Position numbers and translations under genes: made by a program
Source: Clostridiales bacterium
GTDB lineage: Bacteria; Bacillota; Clostridia; Oscillospirales; Oscillospiraceae
Direction: 5' to 3'
DNA: 56,843 nucleotides
Assembly (NCBI GenBank): GCA_020860385.1
Contig: JAJBUK010000127.1
Span: forward strand, 1-56,843
Notes under the pieces: generated by a model
The model's input: only the letters and a program-made list of their open reading frames with translations
The model's database searches: none
What the model was told of the DNA's origin: nothing
Part shown: positions 32,920 through 41,486 of the stretch, piece by piece
How positions within the stretch are numbered: the first letter of the stretch is position 1
Layout: the number at the start of each line of letters is the position of its first letter

Positions 32920-33693
32920 TCACAGGTAATAGGGGCGGCTCAGTTCGTCACAGGGGGCCACCTCCAGCGTCGGATGCACCCCGGACTGCTCCAGCACCTG
33001 AGACACCACCTGATAGGCGTGCTCCGGCGTGTTATTCTCCCGGCTGAGGTGCCCCAGCACCAGGGTTTTCGCCCCGTGCTGGGCCAGATATGCGCCAAAT
33101 GCGCCCCCTGTCTCGTTGCAGAGGTGGCCGTTATCCCCCAAAATGCGGTTTTGCAGTGGATAGGCGTAGGGGCCGCTTTTCAGCCAATCCTCATCGTGAT
33201 TGGCCTCTATCACTGCCAGCTCCACCCCGGCGGCCACTGTGCGCACCTCGTCTGGCACCCAGCCCAGGTCCGTCACCACCGCCAAGCTGTGCCCTCCGCC
33301 GGTGCAGCGGTAGCCCACGCTGTCCGCCGCGTCGTGAGGAGTGGAGAAGGACTGCATTTCCAGCGCCCCCACCGCCACCGTCTCCCCGGCGGAAAAGGTA
33401 TGTAACAGCTCGCCCACGATGGGATACTTCTCCGCCGCCCGGTTCCCGGTGCCTTCCGTGGCGTATACCGGCGTGGGATAGCGCTTTAAAAAGACCCTGA
33501 GCCCGGCAATATGGTCGCTGTGCTCATGGGTCAGGAAGATGGCGTCCAGCGCCTCCGGGGCCACTCCGGAGGCTTGCAGCCGGGTAGTGATTTTTTTGCA
33601 GGAGATGCCTGCGTCGATCAAAACCGTGGTATCGTCCTGCCGGACGAGAATGCAGTTCCCGCCGGAGCCGCTGGCCAGCGTGCGAAGTAACAA
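32920..33693 (-). CDS. MBL-fold metallohydrolase, WalJ/YycJ type
   Basis: A 257-aa metallo-beta-lactamase-fold protein. LASGSGGNCILVRQDDTTVLIDAG near the N-terminus and the metal motif THEHSDH (about residues 55-61) with later VIEANHDE and LGHLSRENN match the YycJ/WalJ group, proposed DNA exonucleases linked to genome maintenance and cell-wall homeostasis. It probably starts with TTG 33693, supported by AGAGGGA. It is followed by rlmH at 16 nt, as in many Bacillota. The WalRK genes usually upstream are not present here. Confidence 0.9.
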   Translation of the reverse strand: MLLRTLASGSGGNCILVRQDDTTVLIDAGISCKKITTRLQASGVAPEALDAIFLTHEHSDHIAGLRVFLKRYPTPVYATEGTGNRAAEKYPIVGELLHTFSAGETVAVGALEMQSFSTPHDAADSVGYRCTGGGHSLAVVTDLGWVPDEVRTVAAGVELAVIEANHDEDWLKSGPYAYPLQNRILGDNGHLCNETGGAFGAYLAQHGAKTLVLGHLSRENNTPEHAYQVVSQVLEQSGVHPTLEVAPCDELSRPYYL

Positions 33694-33759
33694 TGGTATC
33701 CCTCTTCCGTTTTAAATCCGTCCGCCCCGCTGTGGCGGCTTAGCGACGCCTCTGAAAAG

Positions 33760-33786
33760 CGCAGATCGGAGCCGCTCCGACCTGCG
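33760..33786 (-). terminator. Terminator of murA
   Basis: CGCAGATCGGAG and CTCCGACCTGCG form an 11-of-12 bp stem with a 3-nt loop. On the minus strand GCTTTTC follows. It lies about 105 nt past the murA stop. Confidence 0.55.
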
Positions 33787-33890
33787 CAGACAGAAACGCA
33801 TATGGTTTTTATGTTGCCTCTGCATACCTCTACGGGTGTACGCTCAAAATACAGCTGTTTTTTGCGCGCGCTCCGCAACACGGTACGCAG

Positions 33891-35189
33891 TTAGCTCACC
33901 TGATTGTCCCGCAGCCTGCTGGGCTCCTTGGCGTCCACCAGTTCGATGTCCGCGCCGATGCCCTTCAGCTTGCCCACCAGGTTCTCATAGCCCCGCTCGA
34001 TATAGTGGATGCACTCGATGGTGGTGGTGCCCCTGGCGGCAAGTCCGGCAATTACCATGGCTGCGCCGGCCCGCAGGTCGCAGGCCCGCAGAGGCGCGCC
34101 AGTGAGATAGGGCACCCCTTCAATCGCCGCCAGCTTGCCGCTGACCTGAATCCTGGCCCCCATCCGCTTGAACTCATCCACATAGCGGAAGCGGTTATCC
34201 CAAATCCCCTCGTCAATGGTGCTGGTGCCCTCCGCAATGCAGAGGACGGCGCTCATCTGCGCCTGCATATCGGTGGGGAAGCCGGGATAGGGCATGGTCT
34301 TGATATTGGTGCGGTGGAGTTTGCCGGTGCGCATGACCCGAACGCAGTCGCCCTCTTCTTCCACCTGAACGCCCATCTCCGCCAGCTTGGCGGTGATGCA
34401 GTCCAGATGCTTAGGGATCACGTTGCGAATCAGCACGTTCCCTCCGGCGGAGGCCACGGCCGCCATATAGGTGCCCGCTTCGATTTGGTCTGGGATGATG
34501 GAATAGGTGCCGCCCCGCAGCTTTTCCACGCCGCGGATTTTGATAACATCTGTGCCAGCGCCCATAATGTCCGCGCCCATGGAGTTCAGGAAGTTGGCCA
34601 GGTCCACCACATGAGGCTCCTTGGCAGCGTTCTCAATTACCGTCATACCGTCCGCCAGCACGGCGGCCATCATCACGTTCATGGTAGCGCCCACGCTGAC
34701 CTGGTCCATATACACCGTAGCGCCGGTGAGCTTCCCCTCCGGGGCGTTGGCATAGACAAAGCCGCCCTGAACATTCACCTGTGCGCCCAACGCCCGGAAG
34801 CCCTTGATGTGAAGGTCAATGGGGCGAACACCCAAATCGCATCCGCCGGGCATGGACACCTCCGCCTTGCCGAACCGGCTCAGCAGAGAGCCGATAAAGT
34901 AATAGGAGGCGCGCATCCTGCGGGACAGGGAATCGGGCACGCGGAAATTATGAATGTGAGAGCAGCAAATCTCAACGGTATTGGAATTGATGGAGCGGAC
35001 TTCCGCGCCCAGCTCCTGCAAAATCTCCAAAACCAACGTCACATCGCTGATTTGGGGAACATTTTCAATGCGGCAAACGCCGTTCACCAGGAGAGCGGCA
35101 GGCAAAATTGCAACGGCAGCATTCTTTGCGCCGCTGATAACGACCTCACCAACAAGCGGCTTTCCGCCGTGAATGACATATTGATACAA
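33891..35189 (-). CDS. murA: UDP-N-acetylglucosamine 1-carboxyvinyltransferase
   Basis: A 432-aa enzyme of the first committed step of peptidoglycan synthesis, transferring enolpyruvate from PEP to UDP-GlcNAc. The N-terminal GEVVISGAKNAAVAILPAAL holds the catalytic Lys-Asn pair. The mobile loop RFGKAEVSMPGGCDLGVRP carries the PEP/fosfomycin-reactive Cys117, and DLRAGAAMVIAGLAARGTT closes the second domain. The length is normal. Translation probably begins at TTG 35189 (MYQYVIHGG) behind GAGGGTG. The conserved Cys predicts a fosfomycin-sensitive enzyme. Confidence 0.97.
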   Translation of the reverse strand: MYQYVIHGGKPLVGEVVISGAKNAAVAILPAALLVNGVCRIENVPQISDVTLVLEILQELGAEVRSINSNTVEICCSHIHNFRVPDSLSRRMRASYYFIGSLLSRFGKAEVSMPGGCDLGVRPIDLHIKGFRALGAQVNVQGGFVYANAPEGKLTGATVYMDQVSVGATMNVMMAAVLADGMTVIENAAKEPHVVDLANFLNSMGADIMGAGTDVIKIRGVEKLRGGTYSIIPDQIEAGTYMAAVASAGGNVLIRNVIPKHLDCITAKLAEMGVQVEEEGDCVRVMRTGKLHRTNIKTMPYPGFPTDMQAQMSAVLCIAEGTSTIDEGIWDNRFRYVDEFKRMGARIQVSGKLAAIEGVPYLTGAPLRACDLRAGAAMVIAGLAARGTTTIECIHYIERGYENLVGKLKGIGADIELVDAKEPSRLRDNQVS

Positions 35190-35489
35190 GGTGACACCCT
35201 CTTTTTCATATATAGCGTCTCAAGACGCACCGAAAGCAGGAGAAACACAGCATTCCAACGGAGACAATACACTACACACAACATAAAAACCCTTGGAATG
35301 AGATCCGTCACTGCTCATAGAAGTCAGCCATAAGCTTCAGACACCTATAGTATAACACCATCCCATAAGAAAAGCAAAGCAAAAATGGCATTTCTTCAGA
35401 ATTTTTTTGGTGGGAAAATTCCTTCCAGTTTTTGCCATGGGACAGGGCGCAAGGCGCATAAACTGAGCCTCAGGAGAGGATGTGGCAGC

Positions 35490-35969
35490 TTGCAAATCGT
35501 TGGATTGGGAAATCTGGTGCTTGGCATCATGGCCACGGCGGAGGAACTGACGGAGCGGGGCATCAGCCCGGAGGAACTGGACGGGGATGCGGTGCTGCGC
35601 TTTGTGTGGGAGATATGCAGGCAGGAGGGCGTTCGCCCTTCCCGGGCCGATGAGGTGGAGGTCGCAGTGAGTCAGGACAGTCTGACCATCTTCTGCTTCC
35701 TGCTGCCGCCGGAGCGGGAGTGCTTCCAATTCGCAGGACTAGGGGAGGCGCTGGACGCCCTTGCCGCAGCCGGTTCCCCCAAACGCTGCGCGCTGCTGCG
35801 CTTTGAGCGGAGCTATGTGGCCGTCACCGCGTCGGCGGGATGCGGGGCACGGCTCTCTGAATTTGGCCTGCGCATGGGCAGCCGCGCCGCCGCCCGGGCC
35901 TGCACCCAGGGCGAGATGCTGGCGGAGGGGAAGCAGCTGGCTCTGCTGCTGCGCCGGTGGCTCAGTTAG
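35490..35969 (+). CDS. Short MecA-like adaptor protein
   Basis: A 159-aa protein if started at TTG 35490, which has AGGAGAGG 10 nt upstream and gives MQIVGLGNLVLGIMATAEELTERGI, matching the MecA opening (basic/hydrophobic strand, then a DLEERGI-like motif). The C-terminal half, LLRFERSYVAVTA and ARLSEFG, matches the MecA ClpC-binding domain in outline. MecA adaptors deliver substrates to the ClpCP protease. The family is usually 200-240 aa, so the linker is very short here. The assignment rests on pattern only; no known neighbours support it. Confidence 0.5.
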   Translation: MQIVGLGNLVLGIMATAEELTERGISPEELDGDAVLRFVWEICRQEGVRPSRADEVEVAVSQDSLTIFCFLLPPERECFQFAGLGEALDALAAAGSPKRCALLRFERSYVAVTASAGCGARLSEFGLRMGSRAAARACTQGEMLAEGKQLALLLRRWLS

Positions 35970-36242
35970 TTTTGACCGTAGCGCAGATTTTATACCCTCT
36001 GCTTAAAAAATTACCCTCTGCAAGCGCAGAAAGGCCCAGGGGGCCGTTAAGCGCCTCCTGAGCCGGGTTTTCCAGTCCGGTGGAAGTTTTCTTTATGCTG
36101 GAGTTTTCTTGCCTGAGGGGCGGTCAGCGGCCCTCAGGGGCAGAACGCTGCCTGTCCTGCGTCTTTGGGGGAAATGGCATCAGCTTAGGAGGCTGGCTTT
36201 CTAAGGCAAGGGCGGAGAAAGGAATAATATTCTTACCCGTCA

Positions 36243-36270
36243 GGGGCGTTCCTTAGATAAGGAACGCCCC
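36243..36270. repeat. Perfect hairpin in the 398-bp gap between the MecA-like and UbiD genes
   Basis: GGGGCGTTCCTTA and TAAGGAACGCCCC pair over 13 bp with a 2-nt loop. No T-run follows. The rest of 35970-36367 has no convincing gene, only purine-rich and Gly-codon-like GC stretches and further hairpins. Confidence 0.6.
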
Positions 36271-36333
36271 GTTGGCAAACCCCTCCGCCTCCCCTTTCAG
36301 GGGCGGCCGGAACGAACCGCTAAACAACCAAGA

Positions 36334-36356
36334 GCCGCCCCCACTGGGAGGGCGGC
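36334..36356 (-). terminator. Terminator of the UbiD-family gene
   Basis: GCCGCCC (36334-36340) and GGGCGGC (36350-36356) form the stem. On the minus strand it is followed by TCTTGGTTGTTT. It begins 11 nt past the UbiD stop. Confidence 0.55.
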
Positions 36357-36367
36357 CCGGAACGGCG

Positions 36368-37843
36368 TCAGCCGTTCAGCCATTTGGTGTAGTCCACCTC
36401 CAGGAACTGGGCGCGCTGGAACTTATCCTTCAGATGGAAGGGCACGGTGCAGTCGAAGATGGTCTTGCAGCTGATACCCACATCGGTGATGGAGGGGTCA
36501 TAGGCCGGGCTGGAACTGGGGTCCAGGGGATGGCAGCGGACACCGGGGATGGTGACGATGTCCCGGTCTCCCTGGAAGCGGGTGTTCATGGCCCAGAGGA
36601 CGTCACGGGTGTCGAAGATGTCCACATCCTCGTCCACCAGAATGACGTGCTTCAATTCCGGGAAAGCGGAGAAGGCCAGCAGCGCGGCCTGGCGCTGCTT
36701 CCCCTCGTCGGTGTGGACGGTTTTGTGGCACTGGAGGATGGCCATATACTTGCCGCCGCCGGAGGGATGGGCGTAGACGTTGGTGACCTTGCCGGGCAGG
36801 GCCTTTTCGATCATGTTGTAAATGCTGGCCTCGGTGGGGATGCCTGCCAGGTTGACGTGCTCCTCGGAGGGACCGATGACCGTCTGCATGATGGGGTTCT
36901 TCCGGGTGGTGACCGCCTTCACCTTGATGAGCCAGCACTCGTTGGAGGCGTGGCCGTTGTAGCCGGGGAACTCCGGCATGGCGAAGCCGGTGTGGGAGTT
37001 CTGGTCCTCCACCACCTTGACGCCGGGGACGATTTCGCCCTCGATGACGTATTCCGCGTTGGCGATGGCGTTCTCCTCAATGGAGACGCATTTGTGCATC
37101 ACCACGGGGGTCTGCCGGATGGCCCCGGCGATGGACAGCTCGTTATAGCCCAGGGGGGTCGTAGGCGGCTCGAAGCAGGAGCCGATTTCAATGGCGGGGT
37201 CTACGCCGATGGAGACAGAGATGGGCAGGGGCTGATTCAGCTCGGTGGCCCGCTCCGCCATGGCGCCGATGTGGCGGCTGCCCGGCTGGAGGAAGATGGA
37301 GATTTCATCCTTGCCCTGAATGCACATCCGATGGATGGTGACGTCGGACAGGCCGGTGTCCGGATGGGTGGCGTAGCACATACCCATGGTGATATAGGGG
37401 CCTGCGTCCACCGGAGTGTTGGTGGGGGCGGGAATCAGCTTGAACAGGTCAAAGTCCGGGTCGGTGGCCAGGTGTACCACCTCCTGGCAGGGGGCCGGGT
37501 CCTCCGTGACCACGGGCTGGATGGGGTTCTTGGCGCACTCGCACAGCAGCTTGCCCAAATCCTCCTTCTTGCAGCCCAGCAAGTTGCCCACCCGTGCGCG
37601 GCTGGCCAGCAGGCCAATCACCACGCTGGCGTCCGGGTGCCCCTTCACGTTGTGGAAAATCATGGCCGGGCCGTCCACCTGGGTGGGGCGCATGACGGTG
37701 CCGCCAGCCCCCACATAGCGGTATACGCCGGACAGCTCCGCCTCCGGGTCGACCTCCACATTGGTTTCCACCAGCTGGCCGGGCTGCTCCCGCAGGACGG
37801 CCAGGGCGGTGCGCAGATCCAGAATGTCAGTTCTGTTGTTCAT
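36368..37843 (-). CDS. UbiD-family decarboxylase
   Basis: A 491-aa prenylated-FMN-dependent decarboxylase. Visible landmarks are the N-terminal RYVGAGGTVMRPTQVDGPAM, TIHRMCIQG with Arg172 (where the cofactor-site Arg of the family lies), PEFPGYNG with Glu291, and IVTIPGVRCHPLDPSS near the C-terminus. Family members act on aromatic or alpha,beta-unsaturated acids, such as gallate, protocatechuate or 4-hydroxybenzoate. No UbiX-type flavin prenyltransferase is adjacent, so prFMN must be made elsewhere. I chose ATG 37843 (AGGAGGA upstream). A tannase-like lipoprotein 28 kb away raises gallate as a candidate substrate. Confidence 0.88.
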   Translation of the reverse strand: MNNRTDILDLRTALAVLREQPGQLVETNVEVDPEAELSGVYRYVGAGGTVMRPTQVDGPAMIFHNVKGHPDASVVIGLLASRARVGNLLGCKKEDLGKLLCECAKNPIQPVVTEDPAPCQEVVHLATDPDFDLFKLIPAPTNTPVDAGPYITMGMCYATHPDTGLSDVTIHRMCIQGKDEISIFLQPGSRHIGAMAERATELNQPLPISVSIGVDPAIEIGSCFEPPTTPLGYNELSIAGAIRQTPVVMHKCVSIEENAIANAEYVIEGEIVPGVKVVEDQNSHTGFAMPEFPGYNGHASNECWLIKVKAVTTRKNPIMQTVIGPSEEHVNLAGIPTEASIYNMIEKALPGKVTNVYAHPSGGGKYMAILQCHKTVHTDEGKQRQAALLAFSAFPELKHVILVDEDVDIFDTRDVLWAMNTRFQGDRDIVTIPGVRCHPLDPSSSPAYDPSITDVGISCKTIFDCTVPFHLKDKFQRAQFLEVDYTKWLNG

Positions 37844-37953
37844 AGTCGATGCTTCCTCCTGTTTTTCATGATTGGAATACAAACACCCATGTTTTTTACA
37901 AGCGTTTTTCAGGCGTTTTCCGGCAGTGGCAGGCAGACGCCTGTCCGTCAGCT

Positions 37954-37982
37954 ATTATAACAGATTTTTTCAGAAAAGTCCA
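37954..37982 (-). promoter_or_regulatory. Promoter of the UbiD-family gene
   Basis: On the minus strand TGGACT (37977-37982), a 17-bp spacer, then TATAAT (37954-37959). This gives a leader of about 105 nt before ATG 37843. Confidence 0.6.
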
Positions 37983-38132
37983 GATAAAGCTGGCCGAGCG
38001 CCGAAAACTGCCGTTTCTGTTTTTGATTATAGTTTATAAAAACTTGACAATCAATTCATTTTGCCAGATAATCTATGCCAGACCGGAATTGATTTGCCAG
38101 GCTTCCCCGGTGGGCAAGCTGAACGCAAAAAG

Positions 38133-38165
38133 CGCCAGCCGAGCCCCCTGTGGGTTCGGCTGGCG
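38133..38165 (-). terminator. Terminator of the SecB-like gene
   Basis: CGCCAGCCGA (38133-38142) and TCGGCTGGCG (38156-38165) give a 10-bp stem. On the minus strand CTTTTTGCG follows. It starts 23 nt past the stop. Confidence 0.8.
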
Positions 38166-38188
38166 TTGGCTACGGTTCGTAGAAAAAC

Positions 38189-38626
38189 TCAATAGATGGG
38201 CAGCGTCGGCTCGCCTTCCGGCACCTCCGGCCCGCGATTCTGTACCATGACGTTTTCCGGGTTGATTTTGCTCTTGCGCAGCATCATGTTGGGGATGCCG
38301 GAGCTGGCGCAGAGGTCTTTCACCTGCTTCTGGATATAGGGGAACATCTCGTCATAGCACTGGGCGTGGAGCTGCTTCTTCGCCGTCTCGTCCAGTTCGC
38401 CGGTCAGCTTGAAGGTGCCCCGCATTTCCACGGAGCAGAAGAGCTGATCCCCGCCGTCGGCGTCCTTCAGGCTCTGGTACAGGGACGCCACCGCGTGCTC
38501 CCCGTCCGGGGCGTAGTTCACGTTGAAGGAGAAGCTGGAGTTCAGCTTCAACTGGGACGGGCTTTTGATTTTGTTGGAAAAATGAATCTCCACCACCTGG
38601 GTGCCGATCAAATCTGCTGTTGCCAT
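38189..38626 (-). CDS. SecB-like protein-export chaperone
   Basis: A 145-aa protein whose pattern follows SecB: an EIHFSNKIKSP opening strand, FSFNVNYAPDGEHAVASLYQ, the strand FCSVEMRGTFKLTG, then CYDEMFPYIQKQVKDLCASSGIPNMMLRKSKIN, matching the SecB helix-strand with FPY. SecB holds proteins unfolded for export or serves toxin-antitoxin-chaperone systems. It stands alone here, with its own ribosome site (AGGAGG) and terminator. SecB proper is typical of Proteobacteria, and divergent SecB-like genes occur in some Bacillota, so the role may be non-classical. Confidence 0.7.
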   Translation of the reverse strand: MATADLIGTQVVEIHFSNKIKSPSQLKLNSSFSFNVNYAPDGEHAVASLYQSLKDADGGDQLFCSVEMRGTFKLTGELDETAKKQLHAQCYDEMFPYIQKQVKDLCASSGIPNMMLRKSKINPENVMVQNRGPEVPEGEPTLPIY

Positions 38627-38765
38627 TGCATATGCCTCCTAAAGCTATGGGAATCGGTTGGGTATAGTGTACCACAGTTTTCGGGAAAAGGGAAGCAAAA
38701 TTCTGACAGAGAACCAGCCGCGCTCAGATTCCACGTTCCGCGCAAATCCTGCCACATCGCAGCCG

Positions 38766-38795
38766 TTGCGCGGCGGGGCGTGGGCATGGTATAAT
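38766..38795 (+). promoter_or_regulatory. Promoter of the sugar kinase gene
   Basis: TTGCGC (38766-38771), an 18-bp spacer, then TATAAT (38790-38795), 88 nt ahead of the start codon. Confidence 0.5.
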
Positions 38796-38883
38796 GGCAG
38801 TATATCAGCATCACCCTCACTAAGGGAATCTATAAACGAAAAACCGTGCGACATACGCCGCCAGCGAAAGGAGAACACCACCC

Positions 38884-39849
38884 ATGTATGATGTCACCGC
38901 AATCGGAGAACTGCTCATTGACTTTGCCTGCAAAAGCACCGACGAGGCGGGCTACCCCACCCTGGCCGCCAACCCGGGCGGGGCCCCCGGCAACTTGCTG
39001 GCCGCCCTGAACGCCTACGGCTGCAAGACCGCCTTCCTGGGCAAGGTGGGGGAGGACGCCTTCGGCAGGCTGCTGCTGGGCACCCTGGCCCAGGCGGGCA
39101 TCGAGACGAAGGGCATCGTCTCCGACCCCAACTATTTCACCACTCTGGCCTTCGTCACCCTGGACGAGACCGGCAACCGCACCTTCAGCTTCGCCCGGAA
39201 GCCAGGGGCGGACACCCAGCTCTCCTTCGGGGAGGTGGATCTGAGCCTTATCGACGGCTGTCGGGATTTCCACTTCGGCACCCTGAGCCTGACGGACGAG
39301 CCCATGCGCTCCGCCACCCAGCAGGCGGTGGCCTACGCCCGCCAACGGGGGAAGCTGATCTCCTTCGACCCCAACCTCCGCAAGCCCCTGTGGCGGGATT
39401 TGGAGGAGGCCAAACGCCAAATCCTGTGGGGGCTGGCCCAGACGGACATCGTCAAGCTCAGCGACGAGGAGGTGGACTTCCTGTGGGGCTGCACCCCGGA
39501 GGAGGGGGCGGCCCGGCTCCATGGGGAGTACGGCGTAACGCTGGCCTTCGTGACCCTGGGGCCGGAGGGGTGCTATTATTCCGGTAACGGCGTTTCCGGC
39601 CGGGCGGCCACCCCCCAGGGGATTCAGGTGGTGGACACCACCGGCGCGGGGGACATCTTCGGCGGCAGCGTCCTCAGCCGCATCCTCTGCAGCGGGAAGG
39701 CGCCGGAGGCCCTGACCGGGGCCGAGCTGCGGGAGGCCACCCGCTTCGCCTGCTGCGCCGCCAGCCTGTCCACCCAGCGGTACGGCGGCATCCCCAGCGT
39801 AGCCCCGGAGGGGGAGGTGCTGGCGCTGCTGGCGCAGCAGCCGGACTGA
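38884..39849 (+). CDS. PfkB-family carbohydrate kinase (fructokinase type)
   Basis: A 321-aa ribokinase-superfamily kinase. It opens VTAIGELLIDF and has the PfkB signature 1 region NPGGAPGNLLAALNAYG with FLGKVGEDAFGRLL; the ATP/catalytic signature 2 is VVDTTGAGDIFGGSVL (base Asp257). SFDPNLRKPLW matches fructokinases. It phosphorylates fructose or a related ketose entering from the cytoplasm. AAAGGAG lies ahead of the ATG. No fructose transporter or invertase is adjacent, so the exact sugar is inferred from the family alone. Confidence 0.9.
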   Translation: MYDVTAIGELLIDFACKSTDEAGYPTLAANPGGAPGNLLAALNAYGCKTAFLGKVGEDAFGRLLLGTLAQAGIETKGIVSDPNYFTTLAFVTLDETGNRTFSFARKPGADTQLSFGEVDLSLIDGCRDFHFGTLSLTDEPMRSATQQAVAYARQRGKLISFDPNLRKPLWRDLEEAKRQILWGLAQTDIVKLSDEEVDFLWGCTPEEGAARLHGEYGVTLAFVTLGPEGCYYSGNGVSGRAATPQGIQVVDTTGAGDIFGGSVLSRILCSGKAPEALTGAELREATRFACCAASLSTQRYGGIPSVAPEGEVLALLAQQPD

Positions 39850-39894
39850 CATTCTTCCCCATCACTTCCTCTGCAAACGAATACATACAAAAAA

Positions 39895-39920
39895 CCGCGC
39901 CCCGGAAAACCGGGGCGCGG
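39895..39920. terminator. Strong bidirectional terminator
   Basis: CCGCGCCCCGG (39895-39905) and CCGGGGCGCGG (39910-39920) pair perfectly over 11 bp with an AAAA loop between convergent genes. On the minus strand TTTTTTG follows directly. Confidence 0.88.
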
Positions 39921-39943
39921 CGCTGGTTTATGAAAATAAAGTC

Positions 39944-41113
39944 TTACTTCCCGGCGCCCAGCAGCTCATAGCTCTTGCTGACAGGGGCAAAGGCCTCAGC
40001 GGACACGGAATCGTACCACATCAGGTTGTTGGTGGTTTCCTTGTCGAACATCTGAATCAGGCGGGGCTGGAAGGTGAAGGGGATGGTCGAACCGGAGGAC
40101 ACGTCGATGGTCAGGTCAACGGTGGGAACCACCATGACGACCTCGTCGCCGCCGCAGTCGCAGTGCAGGTGCATGGAGGAACCCAGCATCTCGGAAACCT
40201 CCACCTTGGCGGACAGGTTGCCCTCGCCCACGGTGACGTGCTCAGGACGGACGCCCACCACGATGTCGCAGGGCTTCTGGCCGTTGGCCTTCAGCGCGGC
40301 CTGCTGCGCCGCGTCCAGCTCGATCTTCTGGCCCTTGACGATGACGGAGTACTTGTCGTTCTCCAGCACCAGCTTGGAATCCTCAAAGAAGTTCATCTGG
40401 GGGGTGCCGATGAAGCCAGCCACAAACAGGTTCACCGGCTTGTTGAACAGCTCCTGAGGAGTACCGATCTGGTTGACGATGCCGTCCTTCATGATGACGA
40501 TACGGTCGCCCAGGGTCATGGCCTCGGTCTGGTCATGGGTAACATACATGAACGTGGTCTTGATACGGCTGCGCAGCTTGATGATCTCAGCACGCATCTG
40601 GTTACGCAGCTTGGCGTCCAGGTTGGACAGAGGTTCGTCCATCAGGAACACCTTGGGCTCACGCACCATGGCGCGGCCGATAGCCACACGCTGACGCTGG
40701 CCGCCGGACAGAGCCTTGGGCTTACGCTCCAGGTACTGGGTGATGTCCAGAATCTCAGCAACCTCGCGGACCTTCTTGTCAATCTCCGCCTTGGGACGCT
40801 TGGCCAGCTTCAGAGCAAAGGCCATGTTCTCATACACCGTCATGTGGGGATACAGAGCGTAGCTCTGGAAGACCATGGCGATGTCGCGGTCCTTGGGGGC
40901 CACATCGTTGACCAGCTTGCCGTCGATGTACAGCTCGCCGTCGGAGATTTCTTCCAGACCGGCCACCATGCGCAGCGTAGTGGACTTACCACAGCCGGAG
41001 GGGCCGACCAGGACGATAAACTCCTGATCTGCGATGGTCAGGTTGACGTTCTGAACAGCCGTCACCTTGTTGTCATAGACTTTCTTGATACCTTTCAATA
41101 CTACTTCTGCCAT
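39944..41113 (-). CDS. Sugar ABC transporter ATP-binding protein (MsmX/UgpC family)
   Basis: A 389-aa ATPase. Walker [10 protein letters not shown] spans residues 37-45, then the Q-loop [12 protein letters not shown], signature [14 protein letters not shown], Walker [17 protein letters not shown] and switch [15 protein letters not shown]; a C-terminal TOBE/OB regulatory domain follows ([10 protein letters not shown]). MsmX-type ATPases are shared by several CUT1 sugar importers, and none of their permeases are in the window. I chose ATG 41113 because the homologous start [11 protein letters not shown] lies there; an upstream in-frame ATG adds 28 atypical residues. The ribosome site is weak (GAAGAAA), and a promoter lies 260 nt upstream. 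Confidence 0.94.
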   Translation of the reverse strand: MAEVVLKGIKKVYDNKVTAVQNVNLTIADQEFIVLVGPSGCGKSTTLRMVAGLEEISDGELYIDGKLVNDVAPKDRDIAMVFQSYALYPHMTVYENMAFALKLAKRPKAEIDKKVREVAEILDITQYLERKPKALSGGQRQRVAIGRAMVREPKVFLMDEPLSNLDAKLRNQMRAEIIKLRSRIKTTFMYVTHDQTEAMTLGDRIVIMKDGIVNQIGTPQELFNKPVNLFVAGFIGTPQMNFFEDSKLVLENDKYSVIVKGQKIELDAAQQAALKANGQKPCDIVVGVRPEHVTVGEGNLSAKVEVSEMLGSSMHLHCDCGGDEVVMVVPTVDLTIDVSSGSTIPFTFQPRLIQMFDKETTNNLMWYDSVSAEAFAPVSKSYELLGAGK

Positions 41114-41371
41114 TTTCTTCGACTCTAGTGATCCTGCCTCCGCAATAGACCACCTCACAGCCGCGCTATGCGCGCACCGCATACGACAGGTCTCCACACT
41201 GCCGCACCGCGAGCCTCACGGGAATTGACTGCCTCCTTTTGGAATGTATGGAGCATCATTTTTGTGGAGTGACGCTCCACCATGGTTTATATGTGCCGGG
41301 GTATATCCCCATTAACACCGAAAGAATGTATGGTGTAACGTTTTTTCAAAAAACCTTATCACCTATTTCAC

Positions 41372-41400
41372 AGTTTACCAGATGGAAAGGAACTTGTCAA
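41372..41400 (-). promoter_or_regulatory. Promoter of the sugar ABC ATPase gene, with a long leader
   Basis: On the minus strand TTGACA (41395-41400), a 17-bp spacer and TAAACT (41372-41377). The leader of about 250 nt (41114-41365) holds two short palindromes, GTGGAGTGACGCTCCAC and GGGGTATATCCCC, and a direct repeat GAATGTATGG at 41242 and 41324. No other gene is visible there. Confidence 0.65.
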
Positions 41401-41442
41401 CTACTTTTTCAGCATATTTTTCAGTTTCTTTCCGGGCAGGAA

Positions 41443-41470
41443 AAGGGGCCGCGCTTCTGCGCGGCCCCTT
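41443..41470 (-). terminator. Terminator of the gltB-gltD transcript
   Basis: AAGGGGCCGCGC (41443-41454) and GCGCGGCCCCTT (41459-41470) form a perfect 12-bp stem with a TTCT loop. On the minus strand TTTTCC follows. It is 16 nt past the gltD stop. Confidence 0.85.
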
Positions 41471-41486
41471 GGCTTGTAACGATAGT

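Noticed and set aside
35385-35489. Upstream ATG for the MecA-like gene
   Set aside because: The added 35 residues do not fit the family, and the ribosome site is closer to TTG 35490.
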